This document shows, piece by piece, positions 43,975 to 56,199 of a DNA stretch of 64,000 bases (position 1 is the stretch's first letter; the number at the start of each line of letters is the position of its first letter). Source of the stretch: Amborella trichopoda (taxonomy: Eukaryota > Streptophyta > Magnoliopsida > Amborellales > Amborellaceae); assembly GCF_000471905.2 (NCBI RefSeq), contig NW_006497023.1, positions 820,765 to 884,764 of the forward strand, read 5' to 3'. The translations under genes and the position numbers were made by a program. The notes under the pieces were generated by a model. The model saw only the letters and a program-made list of their open reading frames with translations, was not told the origin of the DNA and did no database searches.

Positions 43975-44400
43975 TCTTGAACCTATGCAAAGTAATTTAA
44001 TGTCATGCGGCCAGAACGTGCACTATAGTTTTAAGGTCATATAGCTTGGACTGTGGCTATGCAGTTTAGAGTCATGCATTACGACCATGCAGTTTAAAGT
44101 CGTACAACTAGACCTCTGCTACAGTTTAAGTTCGTATAGTTTGGACCATGGCTGCACAGTTTAAAGTCATGTAGCTAGGACCATGCAGTTTAAGGTCGCG
44201 CAACTAGACCTCTGCTATAGTTTAAGGTCGTATAGTTTGGACCGTGGTTGTGTAGTTTAAAGTCATGCAGGTAGGATCATGCAGTTTAAGGTCGGCAACT
44301 AGACCTCTGCTACAGTTTATGGTCACGTAGTTTGGATCATGTAGTTTAGGTTCATGCATCTAGATCATGGCTACGCAGCTTAAGGTCGTGCAGTAACATT
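43975..44400. repeat. Tandem repeat of about 24 bases with a 96-base higher order, element C 3' region
   Basis: Monomers are variants of CAGTTTAAGGTCGTATAGTT. The segment GACCTCTGCT recurs at 44111, 44207 and 44302, giving a higher-order period of about 95-96 bases. Inverted pieces of the same repeat lie at 97-165 in element B. Confidence 0.8.
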
Positions 44401-45014
44401 GACTCGAACGATGCTAGCAATTTCAAGTGACACGCACGACATTGGTTGCACGCGGCGTTGGTCACACACAGTGTTGATCACAAGCGGCGATAGTCTTGAA
44501 AACATGGTCGGCATTAACCTTTGAAAACACAGTCGGCGTTAGCTTTTGAAGGCATAGCTGGAATTAACCCTTGAGAAACGTAGCGGCACTGGGCCTTGGT
44601 AAACATAGCAGGCGTTAGTCAATGGCTATCACGTGCATCGTTAGTCGCAAGTGGCGTTGGTTTGAGTTCTGGCCTCGGGCTCGAGCCTGGCCCGACCCAG
44701 CTCTGGTCCACTGTCTTTTGATGCTCGACGCTACATGGGTGACAGTAAACCTCTGTCCAGGTCTCGGGTCTGAGCCCGACCAGGTCTAGTCCATCGTCGT
44801 TTGGCCTTCGGTGACCTGGTTGGCATTTCCAGTTTCTGAGGGGTGCTACGGGGAAGTTCATGCTATATAAGGGGTAAAACCCCTTTTTTTCACCATTTCA
44901 CCAAAGGTTAAAACGGTTAAGGAGAGAGAGAGAGAGACTTTCGGTCAGAACATTAGTAAGAGCGCAGGGCTTTCAGATGAGTGTTGCAGGAAGTTCAGCA
45001 AGCAGTGAGAAACT
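44401..45014. mobile_element. 3' region of element C with antisense TATA-like box
   Basis: 44450-44640 has repeated words (GTCGGCGTTAGC, GCATTAACC, CTTTGAAAACA) at about 30-base spacing. CTATATAAGGGG at 44863-44874 is a plus-strand TATA candidate, followed by a segment conserved in element B (380-500). The RNase H coding remnant starts just to the right. Confidence 0.55.
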
Positions 45015-45760
45015 CTCATCATCTGCATCCACTGCAGTTCTCAATTTAATGTGTCTTCAGTCCACCACCCAAAGCGTTGGCCTTGGTGAGGACAGTTGAA
45101 TGGTAGCTCCATGATATGCGAGTGCATCAGCCTGCGAATTCAACCTCCTAGGGTTATGACTTAAAGAACATCCTCAAATTGAGCCATATAATATTTTGCA
45201 GTGTTATGACTGAGGGTGTCATTTCTCACGTCATAGATCCCCTAAGCTGCCAAATAACCAACTCAAAGTCACCGAAGATATTAATCTTTTCCAAGTCTAA
45301 ATCAAAGGCTATCTCCAACCCAATTATAACGGCTGGATATTTTTCCACAATATGAGAACCCACTTCAGTGAGAGAGAAGGATAGAGGAAGCATCCCTCCT
45401 TTGGGAGTCATGAATACCACTCTGGCGCCTCCTCGATCAAATTTAAAGGCTCCATCAAAGTACATCTCCCAAGCATGAGCAAGTTCTGCATATAATACTT
45501 CTTCACCAGGGAGGTCACTTGATAAAGGAGATTCTGCCGGTACAGGATGTGCTGTCAGAAAATCTGACCCTTGATGGCCTTTTATGGTACATATGTGATG
45601 TTGAACTCCATCACCAATAATGCCGACTTGGCATCCTGACAAGCACGGGCATGTCATGAGAAACTTTATAGGGCCTGCTTTTGATATGAGCTTTACTTCA
45701 TGGCCGAGCAAGTAATGGTGAAGCTTTTGCAACGTGAAGATTAGGGCCAGACACATTTTC
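45015..45760 (-). pseudogene. RNase H region with archaeal-type second RNase H (element C)
   Basis: An open minus-strand piece (45226-45756) begins in the ordinary RNase H (LALIFTLQKLHHYLLGHEVK). It then shows the second domain: WEMYFDGAFKFDRGGARVVF, LPLSFSLTEVGSH, IIGLEIAFDLDLEKI and IFGDFELVIWQL. This is the best preserved copy of the extra RNase H in the window and the main evidence for the Tat/Ogre assignment. Downstream (45015-45225) decayed coding continues for a short distance. It is broken. Confidence 0.85.
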
Positions 45761-47140
45761 TCGATAGGGGGTAATTCTTCTCAGCCCCTTGCATCCTATG
45801 GCTGAGATAGTATAACACAGTTTCTTTCCCCTCGTCATTGTTTTGGGCCAATAATGCCCCAAGTGACTTGTCCAAAATGGTCACGTACAGGATGACAGGT
45901 TTTCCCAACACTGGTGTAGAGAGCACTAGAGGGTTGAGTAAATACTGCTCGATGTCATCAAGTGCTACATGGCATGCTTCATCCCAGATGAATGGGGTAT
46001 CCATCTTTAACAGATGCGTAAAGGGTTTACATCGACCTAAGAGGTTCGAGATGAACCTACAGATATAAGCCAACTGCCTTTGAAGGGACCGCAGTTCTCG
46101 CAGTGTAGTTGGTGGTGGCATTTCTTGAATCGCCTTGATCTTGACTGGCTCAACTTCCAGCCCTCGGTGTCTGACAATGAACCCCAAGAACTTTCCTGAA
46201 CGCACTCCAAAAACGCATCTCAGCAGGCTCATCTTGAGCTGATGAAGGCGTAATCTTCTGAACACCTTTTCAGGGTCTTCCATGTGAGCTTCTTTCTTTT
46301 CAGATTTCACCGCCATGTGATCTACATACCATTTGACCACCTTGTGCATCATATCTTTAAAGATGGTCATCATCACTCTTTGATACTTGGCACCGGCATT
46401 CTTGAACCCGAAAGGCATCATTATGTAGCAAAAGACCCCTTTTGGAGTTAAGAAGGCTATGGCCTCTTCATCTTCTAGTGCCATCCATATTTGATTATAC
46501 CCGGAGTATCCATCCATGAAGGAGAAGATCTGGCAGTGATCTATGGAGTCAATGAGCATCTCTGTAAACGATAGCAGGAAGTCATCTTTTGGACAGGCAG
46601 TAGTCAAGTCACGGAATTTAATGCAGACACTGATTTAGCCGTCTTTCTTCTTGACTGGTACAATGTTTGCCAGCCATTTTAGGTACTTGACCTCATGAAT
46701 GAATCTTGCTTGCCAGAGCTTAGTCACCTCACTACCTATTTGTATTTCGAGATCAAGCCTGAACCTGCTTGATTTCTGCTTGACAGGTTTGGCAGATGGA
46801 TCAAGGCCGAGATGATGGACTGCGACTTGTGGATCTAAACCAGGCATCTCATGGTAATGCAAGGCAAAAATATCCCGTTTCGCTGGTAAGAAGGCAATAA
46901 AATTCTCTTTCTCCTCTGGCGACATATTTGCCGAGATGACAGTGGGTCTAGGGTCAGCTTCATCCCCTAGATTTATCTCCTCAAGTTCATCTGTTGTGGC
47001 TTGACCTCCTTCTTCCCATTCCTCTGGTGACTTTTGTAACTCCTCATCAATGGACTCAAAGGTCTTCTCATTAACCTCAAATGCAGTAACCCATGATCCT
47101 GACCTCTCAGCATCCAATAGAGCTTTAGTGTAGAACATGA
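45741..47140 (-). pseudogene. Reverse transcriptase and RNase H (element C)
   Basis: Minus strand: linker and RT entry at 46635-47138 (EEGGQATTDELEEINLGDEA, HYHEMPGLDPQVAVHHLGL, AKPVKQKSSRF), then RT palm, thumb and RNase H start at 45741-46607, open for 288 codons (FMDGYSGYNQI, CVFGVRSGKFLGFIV, LSTPVLGKPVILYV, HRMQGAEKNYP). The match to element B (6478-7800) is close over the whole length. It made DNA from the element RNA. The two large pieces are in different frames, so this is a fossil. Confidence 0.9.
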
Positions 47141-47530
47141 TTTCTGCACTTTCTTGAATTGAGGGACCGAAGGGTCGACCTCAAACATGGACAGCATATC
47201 AAGCTGCAGGAGTTTGATTTGAAAGTTACAGGGAGGTTAAGATTCAGTAAGTGTGGGGCCAGAGGCACCCTCACATGAATCACTCAGTCTTTGCATGAGT
47301 ATCCGTAGTGTTTGCCCCGCGCTAGCTGATACTTCATAGACCTGTACCATGTGGCAAGCTTCCTGAGGATAGAAGCTCTGCTATCTTGATTCTCTCAGCC
47401 TCTACGTAAAATCAGGCTTAGGAAGCCACTGGGGTTTCTTTGGCTTTGACTTCCTATGCTTTCCATTAGAAGACGATGGCTCTGACGTGGCTTGAGCCGT
47501 TAGGGTATCAACGACTGTCAAGAATCCAGT
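47141..47530 (-). pseudogene. Gag-pol linker (element C)
   Basis: Decayed minus-strand coding sequence between gag and the RT linker, parallel to 8140-8580 in element B. I could not recognise a protease signature in either copy. Confidence 0.5.
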
Positions 47531-47533
47531 GGT

Positions 47534-49950
47534 CTAGGCTAATGTCTTTCTCAGCCGTCTCCGGTGCGTCTTACTTATATTGCTTCCTTCGAGTCTTCTG
47601 TCAAGAGCCTCGAAGTCTGGACATTTCATGATGGTACCTACAGGAGACATAGAAAAGGAGAAGGGGGAAGAGGAAAAAGAAGAAGGGTTAGTAGGTGAGT
47701 GACCTTGAGGGTCATTCCCCTCATTAGATTGATCTGAGTAGGTTTTTACGTCATCACCAGAATTAGACGTGTGCAGCCGGGTCTGATAGGTCTTTCCCCT
47801 GCTTAGACCACTGGGGGGTGCTTTTAATGTCATCACCCTCATTAGAAGTGTGTAGAGAGTCTTTTAGGTCTTTCCCCTGCTTAGACTGTTGGGCAGTGCT
47901 TTTAACATTGTTAGTGCACCAAGTAAGAGATGGCTCAGGGACATCCTCTTTGTGAGATGAGGAACTATGGATAATTGTGCCAGGGAAGAAGTTCTGTAAG
48001 GTCGGAAAAGGAGGAAGAGGCCTGAGAAATTCTCGCCCCGACTGGTAGTTGAGGAGGCTTGTTCCTTCGTCGAGCAGCCCTTGGCGCCCATCTCCTCTTG
48101 GGTACCTTTGGAGGTGCTTGGTCCGTCTCGTTAGGTTTGTGAGAAGACCTAGCTTGACGAATTGCTTCTTGTTTTAAAGACTTGAGTCTGCTCTGCCCGT
48201 GATAGATTCTCCATGACTGGGAAGTTGAGGGTTTAGCCGGTTCAGAGGCATCCTTATAGGAGTCTTGTATTGAGACTCTATCCTGAATGGGAGTACTGGC
48301 TTGTGGGTGTTCAACGTAAGCAATGTGACCTATCTGGACTTTCTCCCCAACCACGACTTCGAACCCATAGCATTCGCTCAGCTCGTGGCCCCATATCTGG
48401 TGATACAAGCACCAGTGATTTTTGGTTCGTTGAGCAAGGCGTTTGGGCTGCCTTGCCGGCTTTGGTGTGACGCGTCCCTTTTGGAGCATCTTACAGAGCA
48501 AAGCCTGGAGGAGATCTGATGGTAGCTCATCAGAAGAGTTCAAGCCTTTTCTTTCCTCCTGGACTGTCACTGCATGGGCAGCCTCAGTTGCCCCGACTGA
48601 TTTCTTGAGCCCTTTGAGTTTATCTAACCCTTCTGAATTAGAGCCTCGATGATGTATTTTAAGTGTGTATCATTCCTAGATGGAGTGGTTTATCCTTCGA
48701 TTTTAAGGACAATAGTTCGCATGGGTGTCGAGTCCGGCTTTATCAGGGAACTTAGTCTCAGGCAGCTCGACCAAGTTTTGCTCCAGTAACAACTGGAGTA
48801 GTGTGGGAACCCATTCCTTTTCAAAAGGGAAACCTTATTCGTATGCTTGGCCCAATAATCGTCTTGATTAAGGTTCGCAGGTGGGAGTACCTGGTTATAT
48901 GATTATTGTTGCTTGCCTGCCTGAGGCATTGTCTTTGTTTTTCCTACCCATTTAGAGAGGTTTAAAGTCTGGGAGGCAGCCTTCTTTGGATCGCTTACGG
49001 TGATGGCCACACTAATTGCCACTTTCTGTTGATTGCCACGGGCATTGGTTCGAGAATTTCCATTGCCTCGGTTATTTCCTGAGCTTGAAGATTGTTGTCG
49101 TGGCCCGCTATGGTGGCATGATAAAGTCTCTATGAGCACTGAGTTAGAGATCAGCTCTGACATGGAGGTCGAATCGGAGGCCTCAACATGTAGAGCGATC
49201 TCAAGTCGCATGTTTCGCACACAGGTCGGGACTGCTTCCTTCACAAGCATGGGATTAGAGTGGCGAGCTGCCAAATCTCTCCATCTTGCTTTGAATTAAT
49301 CCATAGATTCGTCTGGTTCCTGGGTCAAGGTGAGAAGCTCAATGGTTTGGACTTCTCTCTTGACCTCATAGAACCATTAGTGGAACAATTTCTCCATTTC
49401 CTCCAATGTTTGTATTGAATTTGGGGGAAGCCTAGCATACCACTGAAAGGTCGGGCCATCGAGAGTTTCAACGAACTGACGGAGGAGGAGTCTCCCATCA
49501 GCTGTTGTTTTTAGACATGCTGCTTGGAAATGTGCGATATGCTGGTGCGGGGATGTCGTACAATTGAACAGGGGAAACTTCCCTTTCTTATAAACTGAGG
49601 GAAACAGAACCTCATCAATGTAAGAGGGGTATGGCTTTTGGTTAAGCGTTGTACCCTATATTCTCGGGATTTATCTATTCTTCAGGCTGTGAGTCACCAT
49701 AGCATCAATGTCTGCCTGTGAGATGGGGTGAGAGATGGAAATGTTCCGTGAGGCTGGAGGAGGAGGCTGCCTTGGAGCTACATCTTCCGAATGATGGGAA
49801 TTGGCCTCATGATTGGATACATTGACTGGGGACCGCATGCTTTCCATGCTATTAATCTTCTCCATCATGGCGTGCACCATTTGTTCGAACTTGTCCATGC
49901 GTTCTTCCTGAGAGTCGCCAGGTTTGTTCACAACCATGATGCTGACCATT
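47534..49950 (-). pseudogene. Gag (element C)
   Basis: Minus-strand gag. The start is at 49671-49949 (KPGDSQEERMDKFEQMV, PISQADIDAMV). The core is about 49000-49650. A C-terminal piece at 47965-48570 is open for 201 codons and contains a zinc-binding-like block CLYHQIWGHELSECYGFE, where C, H, H and C are spaced as in Tat-type Gag, followed by a basic tail (ETDQAPPKVPKRRWAPRA). The last part (47534-47842) is Ser/Pro-rich. It parallels element B at 8580-10400. It is broken several times. Confidence 0.85.
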
Positions 49951-49989
49951 TCTCCAGGGAGGTCAGGCTTAGGTGCGGTTGAGGGTTTC

Positions 49990-51549
49990 TAAGGTTGGTG
50001 GGTCGTGCACAGCAGATCGGTTAGCAAGGGCTCAACATGCCCTGATTGAACTTGAGTCTTCTACACCGATCGCGTGAGAACCGGTTCTTGACGATCTTTA
50101 GACCATGGCTGCTAGGTGGTTGGGTCATCTTCTATGACACTAACCACTGTACAAGACTCTCACACCTCCTCTTTGAGCTTTGTAATTCGAAGAGGGTAGA
50201 AAGGATTCTCAGGAAGGAGACCCTTGAAGCTGGGTGCCCTGACGTTTCTAGTTGGATCCTTAGTTAGGATTTGTAGTCCTCTGTCTTGCTTGAGCTTGAG
50301 ACTGCGATAGACCTCTTTCTAGGACTAAGTCTGGGGTCGAGGTTAGCCCGCCTTCTTAGAGCATGAGAGAGTCGTGCCCATTAGCTGGGGTAGCGAATGT
50401 AGACCATGGGCAGGGGCCAGCTTGGGCTGCTGCCTTGGGAGTTACAGAACTTCGTCAATCATCATGCCTTTTCCTCGAGTTCCTTTGTGGGCTCCAGTGG
50501 CATAGCTGACCTGATGGGGCTGACTGAGGATGCTTTTCTAAGGGAAAACCTTTGAGTACCCGGTCTTGAGGTATCCGCAGGGAGGAGAAAGGGCCAAAGA
50601 AGAGGGGTCCGACTCCCGACGGTGTCTGAGACGAGAGGAAGAAGCGGTATGTGAAAGTGGAATGAGTGCGCCTCTAGAAGTAGCATTACGCGTGACTTGG
50701 GGGTCGACCCAGACTCAAACAGGCGATCCAGCCTTAGGAGGCCAAGAATCATGAGCATGTGTCTACAAGGGAGTAGCTGAGGGCTTTCCCCTTGCAGGGT
50801 GCGCTAGTGTGTGCTGAGAGGAAGCATGAGGGGGTTGTCTTCCATGTACTCGGATCAGCGCATCAATGACATTTCGTAGAGTAGTGGGTTGCGGATGCAT
50901 GGGCACAGGTTTCGGCCCAAGGAGGCCTGATTCTGGACGTGTATTCAGGGTAACACGAGAGTTGCCCTGAGGTGTGGCTCTAGTGGATGACCCACGAGCC
51001 TTAGGGTGAGTGCATGAGGTGGAGTCCCCAAGGCCACCTCCTCGATGTGTTGAGTCTAGACATATAGACCAAAGATGGTAGAGGAATGTAGGGGGTGGCC
51101 TTATGACGACCTACAGGTGCAATGGGAACTTGCTTGCCTTTTGCAGCTAAGGACTGGGTACCCTTCTGGCGTACCTTGGTAAAACGACCGGCAAGTGATT
51201 TGCCAGTGATAGGGTGCGTGCTGTGGGTGGTAGCAGACATGCTGCCGATGCAGACTGCTTTGGTGGAGGTTCCACCAGAGTTAGGAGATGGGGAGTTAGG
51301 GACCTTTAAGTCCCTCCTCGCACCTATCCAGGTCAAGAACTAAAAGCTATACACTCGGTCTTTGCTCAAAAGGAAAGTTGGGAATGAAGTTTGAGGAACT
51401 TGCTCCCTAAGGAAGCTCGTGAATTCGAGGATGAGAAAATCCCCTATCCAGGTGAATGGCTTAAGGAACCCAGCAGCCATGTGAATGCAGAAAAACAAAA
51501 AACAAAGGTGAGACTAGCCAAATAAGGACGATCCAAGTAAGGGGTAGTA
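49990..51549 (-). pseudogene. 5' leader with extra open frame upstream of gag (element C)
   Basis: Minus-strand frames at 51001-51336 and 50462-50758 correspond to the leader frame of element B (11125-11770): DLKVPNSPSPNSGGTSTKA against DLQVAHSPSPRFGGTSTKA. The predicted product is basic and rich in Pro/Ser/Thr, with no known domain. It is equivalent in position to ORF1 of Ogre elements. It is broken. Confidence 0.5.
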
Positions 51550-51569
51550 AGTCCCCAGTGGAGTCGCCA
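51550..51569 (-). promoter_or_regulatory. Primer binding site for tRNA-Arg (element C)
   Basis: The plus strand reads AGTCCCCAGTGGAGTCGCCA, three bases from the LTR. It differs from the 3' end of plant tRNA-Arg(ACG) at one position in the shared 17 bases. Confidence 0.88.
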
Positions 51570-51829
51570 AGCTGGTTAAGTCCCTCCATCTCGCCCTCGC
51601 CCTCCTGATCTAGATGATCTGGTGGCATGAGTATCAGGTTTCAAGAAGAACCCGAGACTTGAGACCGCTCTCTCAAGAACCTTGTTAGAAAATAAGAGCA
51701 GGTAATCAACCGATGAGAGAGGAATTTGATATGAGGTGGGACACACCTCACCTGGGTCCGTAACTCACACGGGCTGACTCGCATGGGCACCCTCTTAGAT
51801 CACGATGGAAAGCCCTCCAGTCCTTAAAC

Positions 51830-51897
51830 TGGTTCGAAATTGCCTCCTTTGACCTCTACTTTCTGGTTCGAAATCGCCTCCTTTGACCTCAACTCTC
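51830..51897. repeat. 34-base tandem duplication in the 5' LTR of element C
   Basis: TGGTTCGAAATTGCCTCCTT at 51830 and TGGTTCGAAATCGCCTCCTT at 51864. The 3' LTR has one copy (38695-38735), so it arose after insertion. Confidence 0.85.
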
Positions 51898-52319
51898 TGG
51901 TTTCTGCAATCACGCACATGGATAATTTTAAAAGACAAGTTGGCCAAGGGACCCTACCTTGTCTTTGAGCGAATGCACATAGGTGTGCACATTCAAAAGA
52001 GAGAGGGAAAAGATGATGAGATGAAAGTTGGGGAAAGAAAAGGAAGAGAAGGAAGAGGCATTTGACCAGATGGCTAACCTGATACGGTGACTAGACTGGC
52101 ATGATAATTGACTTGATATGGTAGAAAGACAGGCATGGTAACTCAAACCGGCATGATGGTAATACTACTCGACGACAGAATCAACACCAACCTGCCTGAC
52201 ACAATGGCGAGCCGGACGTGACAACAAAACCGCCATGATAACTTAGACCGGCATGGCAGCAATACAGCTCGATGACAAGACTACCATGACAGTGCTAGAC
52301 TGAGCCTGTCCCTAGGTCA

Positions 52320-52975
52320 AATGAGAGAAGAAGAAGAAAGAAAAAAGAGGAAGAAGAGAAAGAAGAAAAATAGAGAAAGAAGGAGCGAGAAGAGAAAAGA
52401 GATAAGAGAAGAAAGGAGAGAAGAAGAGAAGGGAAGAATAGAGTAGACAAAAGAGAAAATGAACGCAAGGAAGAAGAAGAGTGAAGAAATGAGGGAGAAG
52501 ATAAAACGAGGAAAAGAGAGATTAAAAGAGGGAACAGAGAGAAGAGAAGAAGATATGAAGAGAAAGGGAAAAAGAAGAAGATAAAAGAAGAGAGAAGAAT
52601 AAGAGAAGAGAAGACGAAGAAGCGAAGAAAAGGAAGAAGATAGAGGAAAGAAGAAGCAAGAGATAGAAGGAAATGAAGAAATAAACAAGAGAAATAAAGG
52701 AAAGAAAGAAAAAGAAATGAGAGAGAAGAAGAGAAAAGAGAGAAGGGAGAAAAAAAATATAAGAGAAGGGAGAAGAAATGAAAAGTGAGAGGAGAAGGAA
52801 AGCGAAGAAGACGAAAAGAAAATAGCTGAAAAGAGAGAAGAAGAAGAAAAGAGAAAAAGAGAAAATAGAAGAACAGAAAAGAGGAGAGGAAATAAAGTAA
52901 AGGGGAGGAGAGAGAGAAGAGAAGAGAGAGGGGAAAGAGAAGAGATGAGAGAGAAGAGAAGAGAGAGAGGAGAAG
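52320..52975. repeat. Long purine tract in the 5' LTR of element C
   Basis: About 650 bases of nearly pure A and G on the plus strand, partner of 39150-39865. Minus-strand frames here are artefacts. Confidence 0.9.
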
Positions 52976-53690
52976 AGAAACATGGATGGCGATGGGCTTC
53001 TGTCGTTCATATCAAAAGAGAGAGAAAAGAGAGAAAAATGTGAATGGTGATGGACTTCCTCCGTTCATGACAGTGAGGAAAGAAAAGACAAAGAAACATG
53101 GATGGCGATAGGCTTCCACCGTCCATGACAAGGGAGAGAAACATGGAAAGTGATGGGCTTCCGCAGTCCATGACAAGGGAGAAAAAAGAAAGAGAAACAT
53201 GGCAAGCTGTAGGCTTTCACCATCCATGACAATGGAGAGAAAAGAGAGAGAAACATGGACAGCGATGGGCTTCTGCCATCAATGACATGAGAGAGAGAAA
53301 AGAGAAAGAATATGGATAGCGATGGGCTTCCACCGTCCATGACAACGGAGTGATAAAAGAGAAAGAATATGAACAGTGATGGGCTTCTGCCATCCATGAC
53401 ATGCTAGAGAGAGATGAGAGACAAGTAAAAAACGGTGATGGTCATTACCGTTCATGATATGAGAGAAGGAAAGAGGAGAACATGGACGGCGATGGGGTTC
53501 TGCTGTCTATGTCAAGAGAAGAGATAAGAGAGGTAGAAAATGGACAACGATAGGGTTCTGTCGTCCGTGTCAAGAGAGAGGAACTTGGAAAGAGCATGGA
53601 CGGCGATAGGTTATGCCGTCCATGACAAGAGGGAGAGGGACTTGAATAGAACATGGATGGTGATAGGTTCCTTCGTTCATGACTAGAGGA
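52976..53690 (-). repeat. Hairpin array in the U5 of element C (5' LTR)
   Basis: About a dozen units of the same design as 39866-40610, for example GGATGGCGATAGGC...CCACCGTCC at 53100-53130. Several units have worn stems. Confidence 0.8.
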
Positions 53691-54198
53691 TGAGGGACAC
53701 GGAAAAAGGCCCCGCCCACCACTCTGGTTGAGACCCTGCTCACTGTTCATGTTCCAAGAGACAAGAAAGGAAAGAGAATGTTATGCCCGACAATGGGTAC
53801 CATCGTGCATAACTAGGGAGAAGAGAGAAGGGAAATATTAGAGAGGGAAAATAGAAAGACAGTGAAAGAAGTGAGAAATAAAGAGGATAGAGAAAAAAAG
53901 AAGAGGAGAGAGAAATAAAGAAAGAAGAGAGAAAGAAAGGAGAGGAGAGAGAAAGAGAGAAGAGCGGAGGGGAGAGAAAGAGAGAGATAAAGATGAGAGG
54001 AGAGAGAAATATAGATGAGATGGAGATGAGAGGAAAGAGAAGAGAGGTGGAAAGAGAAAGAGGAGAGAGAAAGAAGATGAGAGAGAAAGAGGAGGAGAGA
54101 GAAAGTTACCTTCAACGAGGGTTACGAGACTTTTTTTTATCTCTATCCTCTCTATCTCTCCAAGACGTGTCCACAATCTTAATGCAAAATTCTCAAAG

Positions 54199-54261
54199 TT
54201 TATTCATGAAATTGAAGCTTGAGGGAAGCCTTTTACAATTAGGTTTAACACGTATTTATAG
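54199..54261 (-). promoter_or_regulatory. LTR promoter and polyadenylation signal, element C (5' LTR)
   Basis: The minus strand has CTATAAATA at 54253-54261 and AATAAA at 54199-54204. This is the copy that would have driven the element's transcription. Confidence 0.65.
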
Positions 54262-55959
54262 AATTGGGTCTAAAACATTAGTGGATGCCCAAAATCTACC
54301 CTAATTGATGATAATTAAAATTAATTTGAGTTAAAGAAAAATCTAAAAGTGGGTGAAAAAAATGATGTTTTTACCCTTACCCAATAATACATAACATTTC
54401 AAAACAGTCCCTACTGCTTCTTAGAACGTGCATGATTTTCCATGGCTGATTTGAGGTTGCTCCGTTACCCGTTCATCCAAAAGGTGATTACTTTCTCATT
54501 GGGCTCGGCATGACGATCGATTTGATACCAACTTTAAGCCACATATCGTGTTTTTACGCCACGATCACGTAACTTGAAATTGCATGAATCTTATAAACTT
54601 CTCATTTCTTAATGTTTCTTTGTGATTTATTTGCTAATTTGCACAAATAATTGCGTCACGATCACGTTGCAACAAAGACAGCTTGATTTCATGTCCGGAA
54701 GAACATTTTGTCATCTTGGGTTTTTTACTGGATCTTGAAATTCGGTGGCCGGAATTTACAGTAAGTTTATCGGCTTCACATGTGAAATTTGATCGTTCAT
54801 CACGCATGGGGTTCAGACCAATGGTAGCATGTGATAGAACTGGTTTCCTGTTGATCCGATGTGCGAGTGTCGTGATATGGCCGCTTGAGCGAGACATGTC
54901 GCTGCTGAATTTCCCACAACTTTTACCACGAAGCACCAACTTCTCTCTAGTTTTTCTCCTTGCTCGGGCATCGTCACGGGGCGTGCCACATATCGAAATG
55001 CGTCTTGACGAGATGAATAGGCTCATAAAATTTGAGCACGATCCGACTCAAAATGAGGGAGATATGTCTCCCAAAATTCACTGCCTGAAATTGTGAAAAT
55101 AGTAACCATTAATGGTGATCTGGTGCAAATAGGCCACACGAGAATAGTGTGCGGCCTACCCCTTTTCTGGTATTTTACCCCTAACTTTGTCCTGAAGCGT
55201 CTGTTTGAGCCAAAACTTGACCCATAGGGGTTTTTGACTGTTTCATATCCAATGGCAGTGTTCTCATAGCCATTTGATGTACCAAAAATGGATTCCACCG
55301 ATAGCGTCAGTTTTAAGGTGCAAGAGGCTATTTTTTCGAACATGTTTATTTGTCTGCACTACCTTAGACATGTCATAATGTGACAAAACTTGGTAGGTGG
55401 GCTTTTGGAGTCCTTAGGAAGAGTTTAACTTGTTCTGAGGCAATAATGAGATTGTTGAGAATTCCACCGTATATCAAGACTTTATTGACCAGCTTCTCCT
55501 TTATTTTGCATTGGGGACCCAAGATGCTGAAAAATATCTTCAAACAATGAAGACTTGCTCATCATTTTACAGCAAATAAATCAAGTAAAAAGAATTAAGA
55601 AACGAGTGAAATCTCAAAACTAAAATAGCAAGTTTCTCACATCTTTGCCACTTCAAGTTCATGGCTCTAAACCTCGATCCATGGCTCGAAATCTATACCA
55701 AAATGAGCAACTCATTGAGCTCATCATGTTTCCAATGTTATTTTGGTTGAAATATGGCTGGAAAGCCCCCATACTAGCCACGTGAAATCATAAGAGCGTT
55801 AATGGCCATTGATGGACTGTTTTGAAATTAGCAAGATTGTGGGCGTGGGGTAAAATCCGCCTTTTACCGCTAATTTTTGGCTTTTATTTAATTCAAAAAA
55901 TGTATATTTTCAGCAATTAAGTTAGTTTTTTAGCATCCACCTATGTTTTATTAGTTTTC

Positions 55960-55967
55960 TATATATA
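55960..55967 (+). promoter_or_regulatory. TATA box in the LTR of element F
   Basis: TATATATA on the plus strand in TTTTCTATATATACCC, at the place that corresponds to the TATA boxes of B and C on the minus strand. Confidence 0.6.
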
Positions 55968-56199
55968 CCCAGCATGTAATAACCGATGGATCTTTTTCCA
56001 TTAATCTTTTGTTCCTTTTTGGCATCCTTTGATTCCCCATGTAATAGCCCTTTTTATTTACATTTAGTTCTTGCTGTTGATTCAAATTTTGCTTGCCCCT
56101 TTCTCTCAAAGAGAGAGGAGAAAATATTTTCGACAATTGATCACTACCTCTGGTTCCAACTGTCGAGCCGAGAACCTTAAGTAAACCTTCACCCTTCCA

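Larger units (their letters stand above)
38446..55546 (-). mobile_element. Element C: Tat/Ogre-type retrotransposon with both LTRs
   Basis: The LTRs are 38446-42413 and 51573-55546 (about 3.97 kb each), flanked by ATGAC (38441-38445) and ATGAA (55547-55551), a target duplication with one difference. The internal order on the minus strand is tRNA-Arg primer site, leader with extra frame, gag, RT, RNase H, second RNase H, then the 3' non-coding region. I recognise no integrase in this copy, so it could not have moved alone in its present form. The remaining pol is broken in several places. The LTRs agree at about 83-87 percent by eye, which makes it older than G. Confidence 0.85.
51573..55546 (-). 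repeat. 5' LTR of element C
   Basis: TGGTTAAGTCCC to TTCAAACA, 3974 bases. In transcription sense: U3 to about 54262, TATA at 54253-54261 (CTATAAATA), AATAAA at 54199-54204, then U5 with purine tracts (52320-52975, 53810-54110) and the hairpin array (52976-53690). It has a private 34-base duplication at 51830-51897. Confidence 0.88.

Noticed and set aside
43541-45014. Considered as a separate plus-strand LTR because of its TATA box
   Set aside because: The same sequence lies downstream of integrase in element B, so it is internal 3' region; no LTR edges or target duplication were found.
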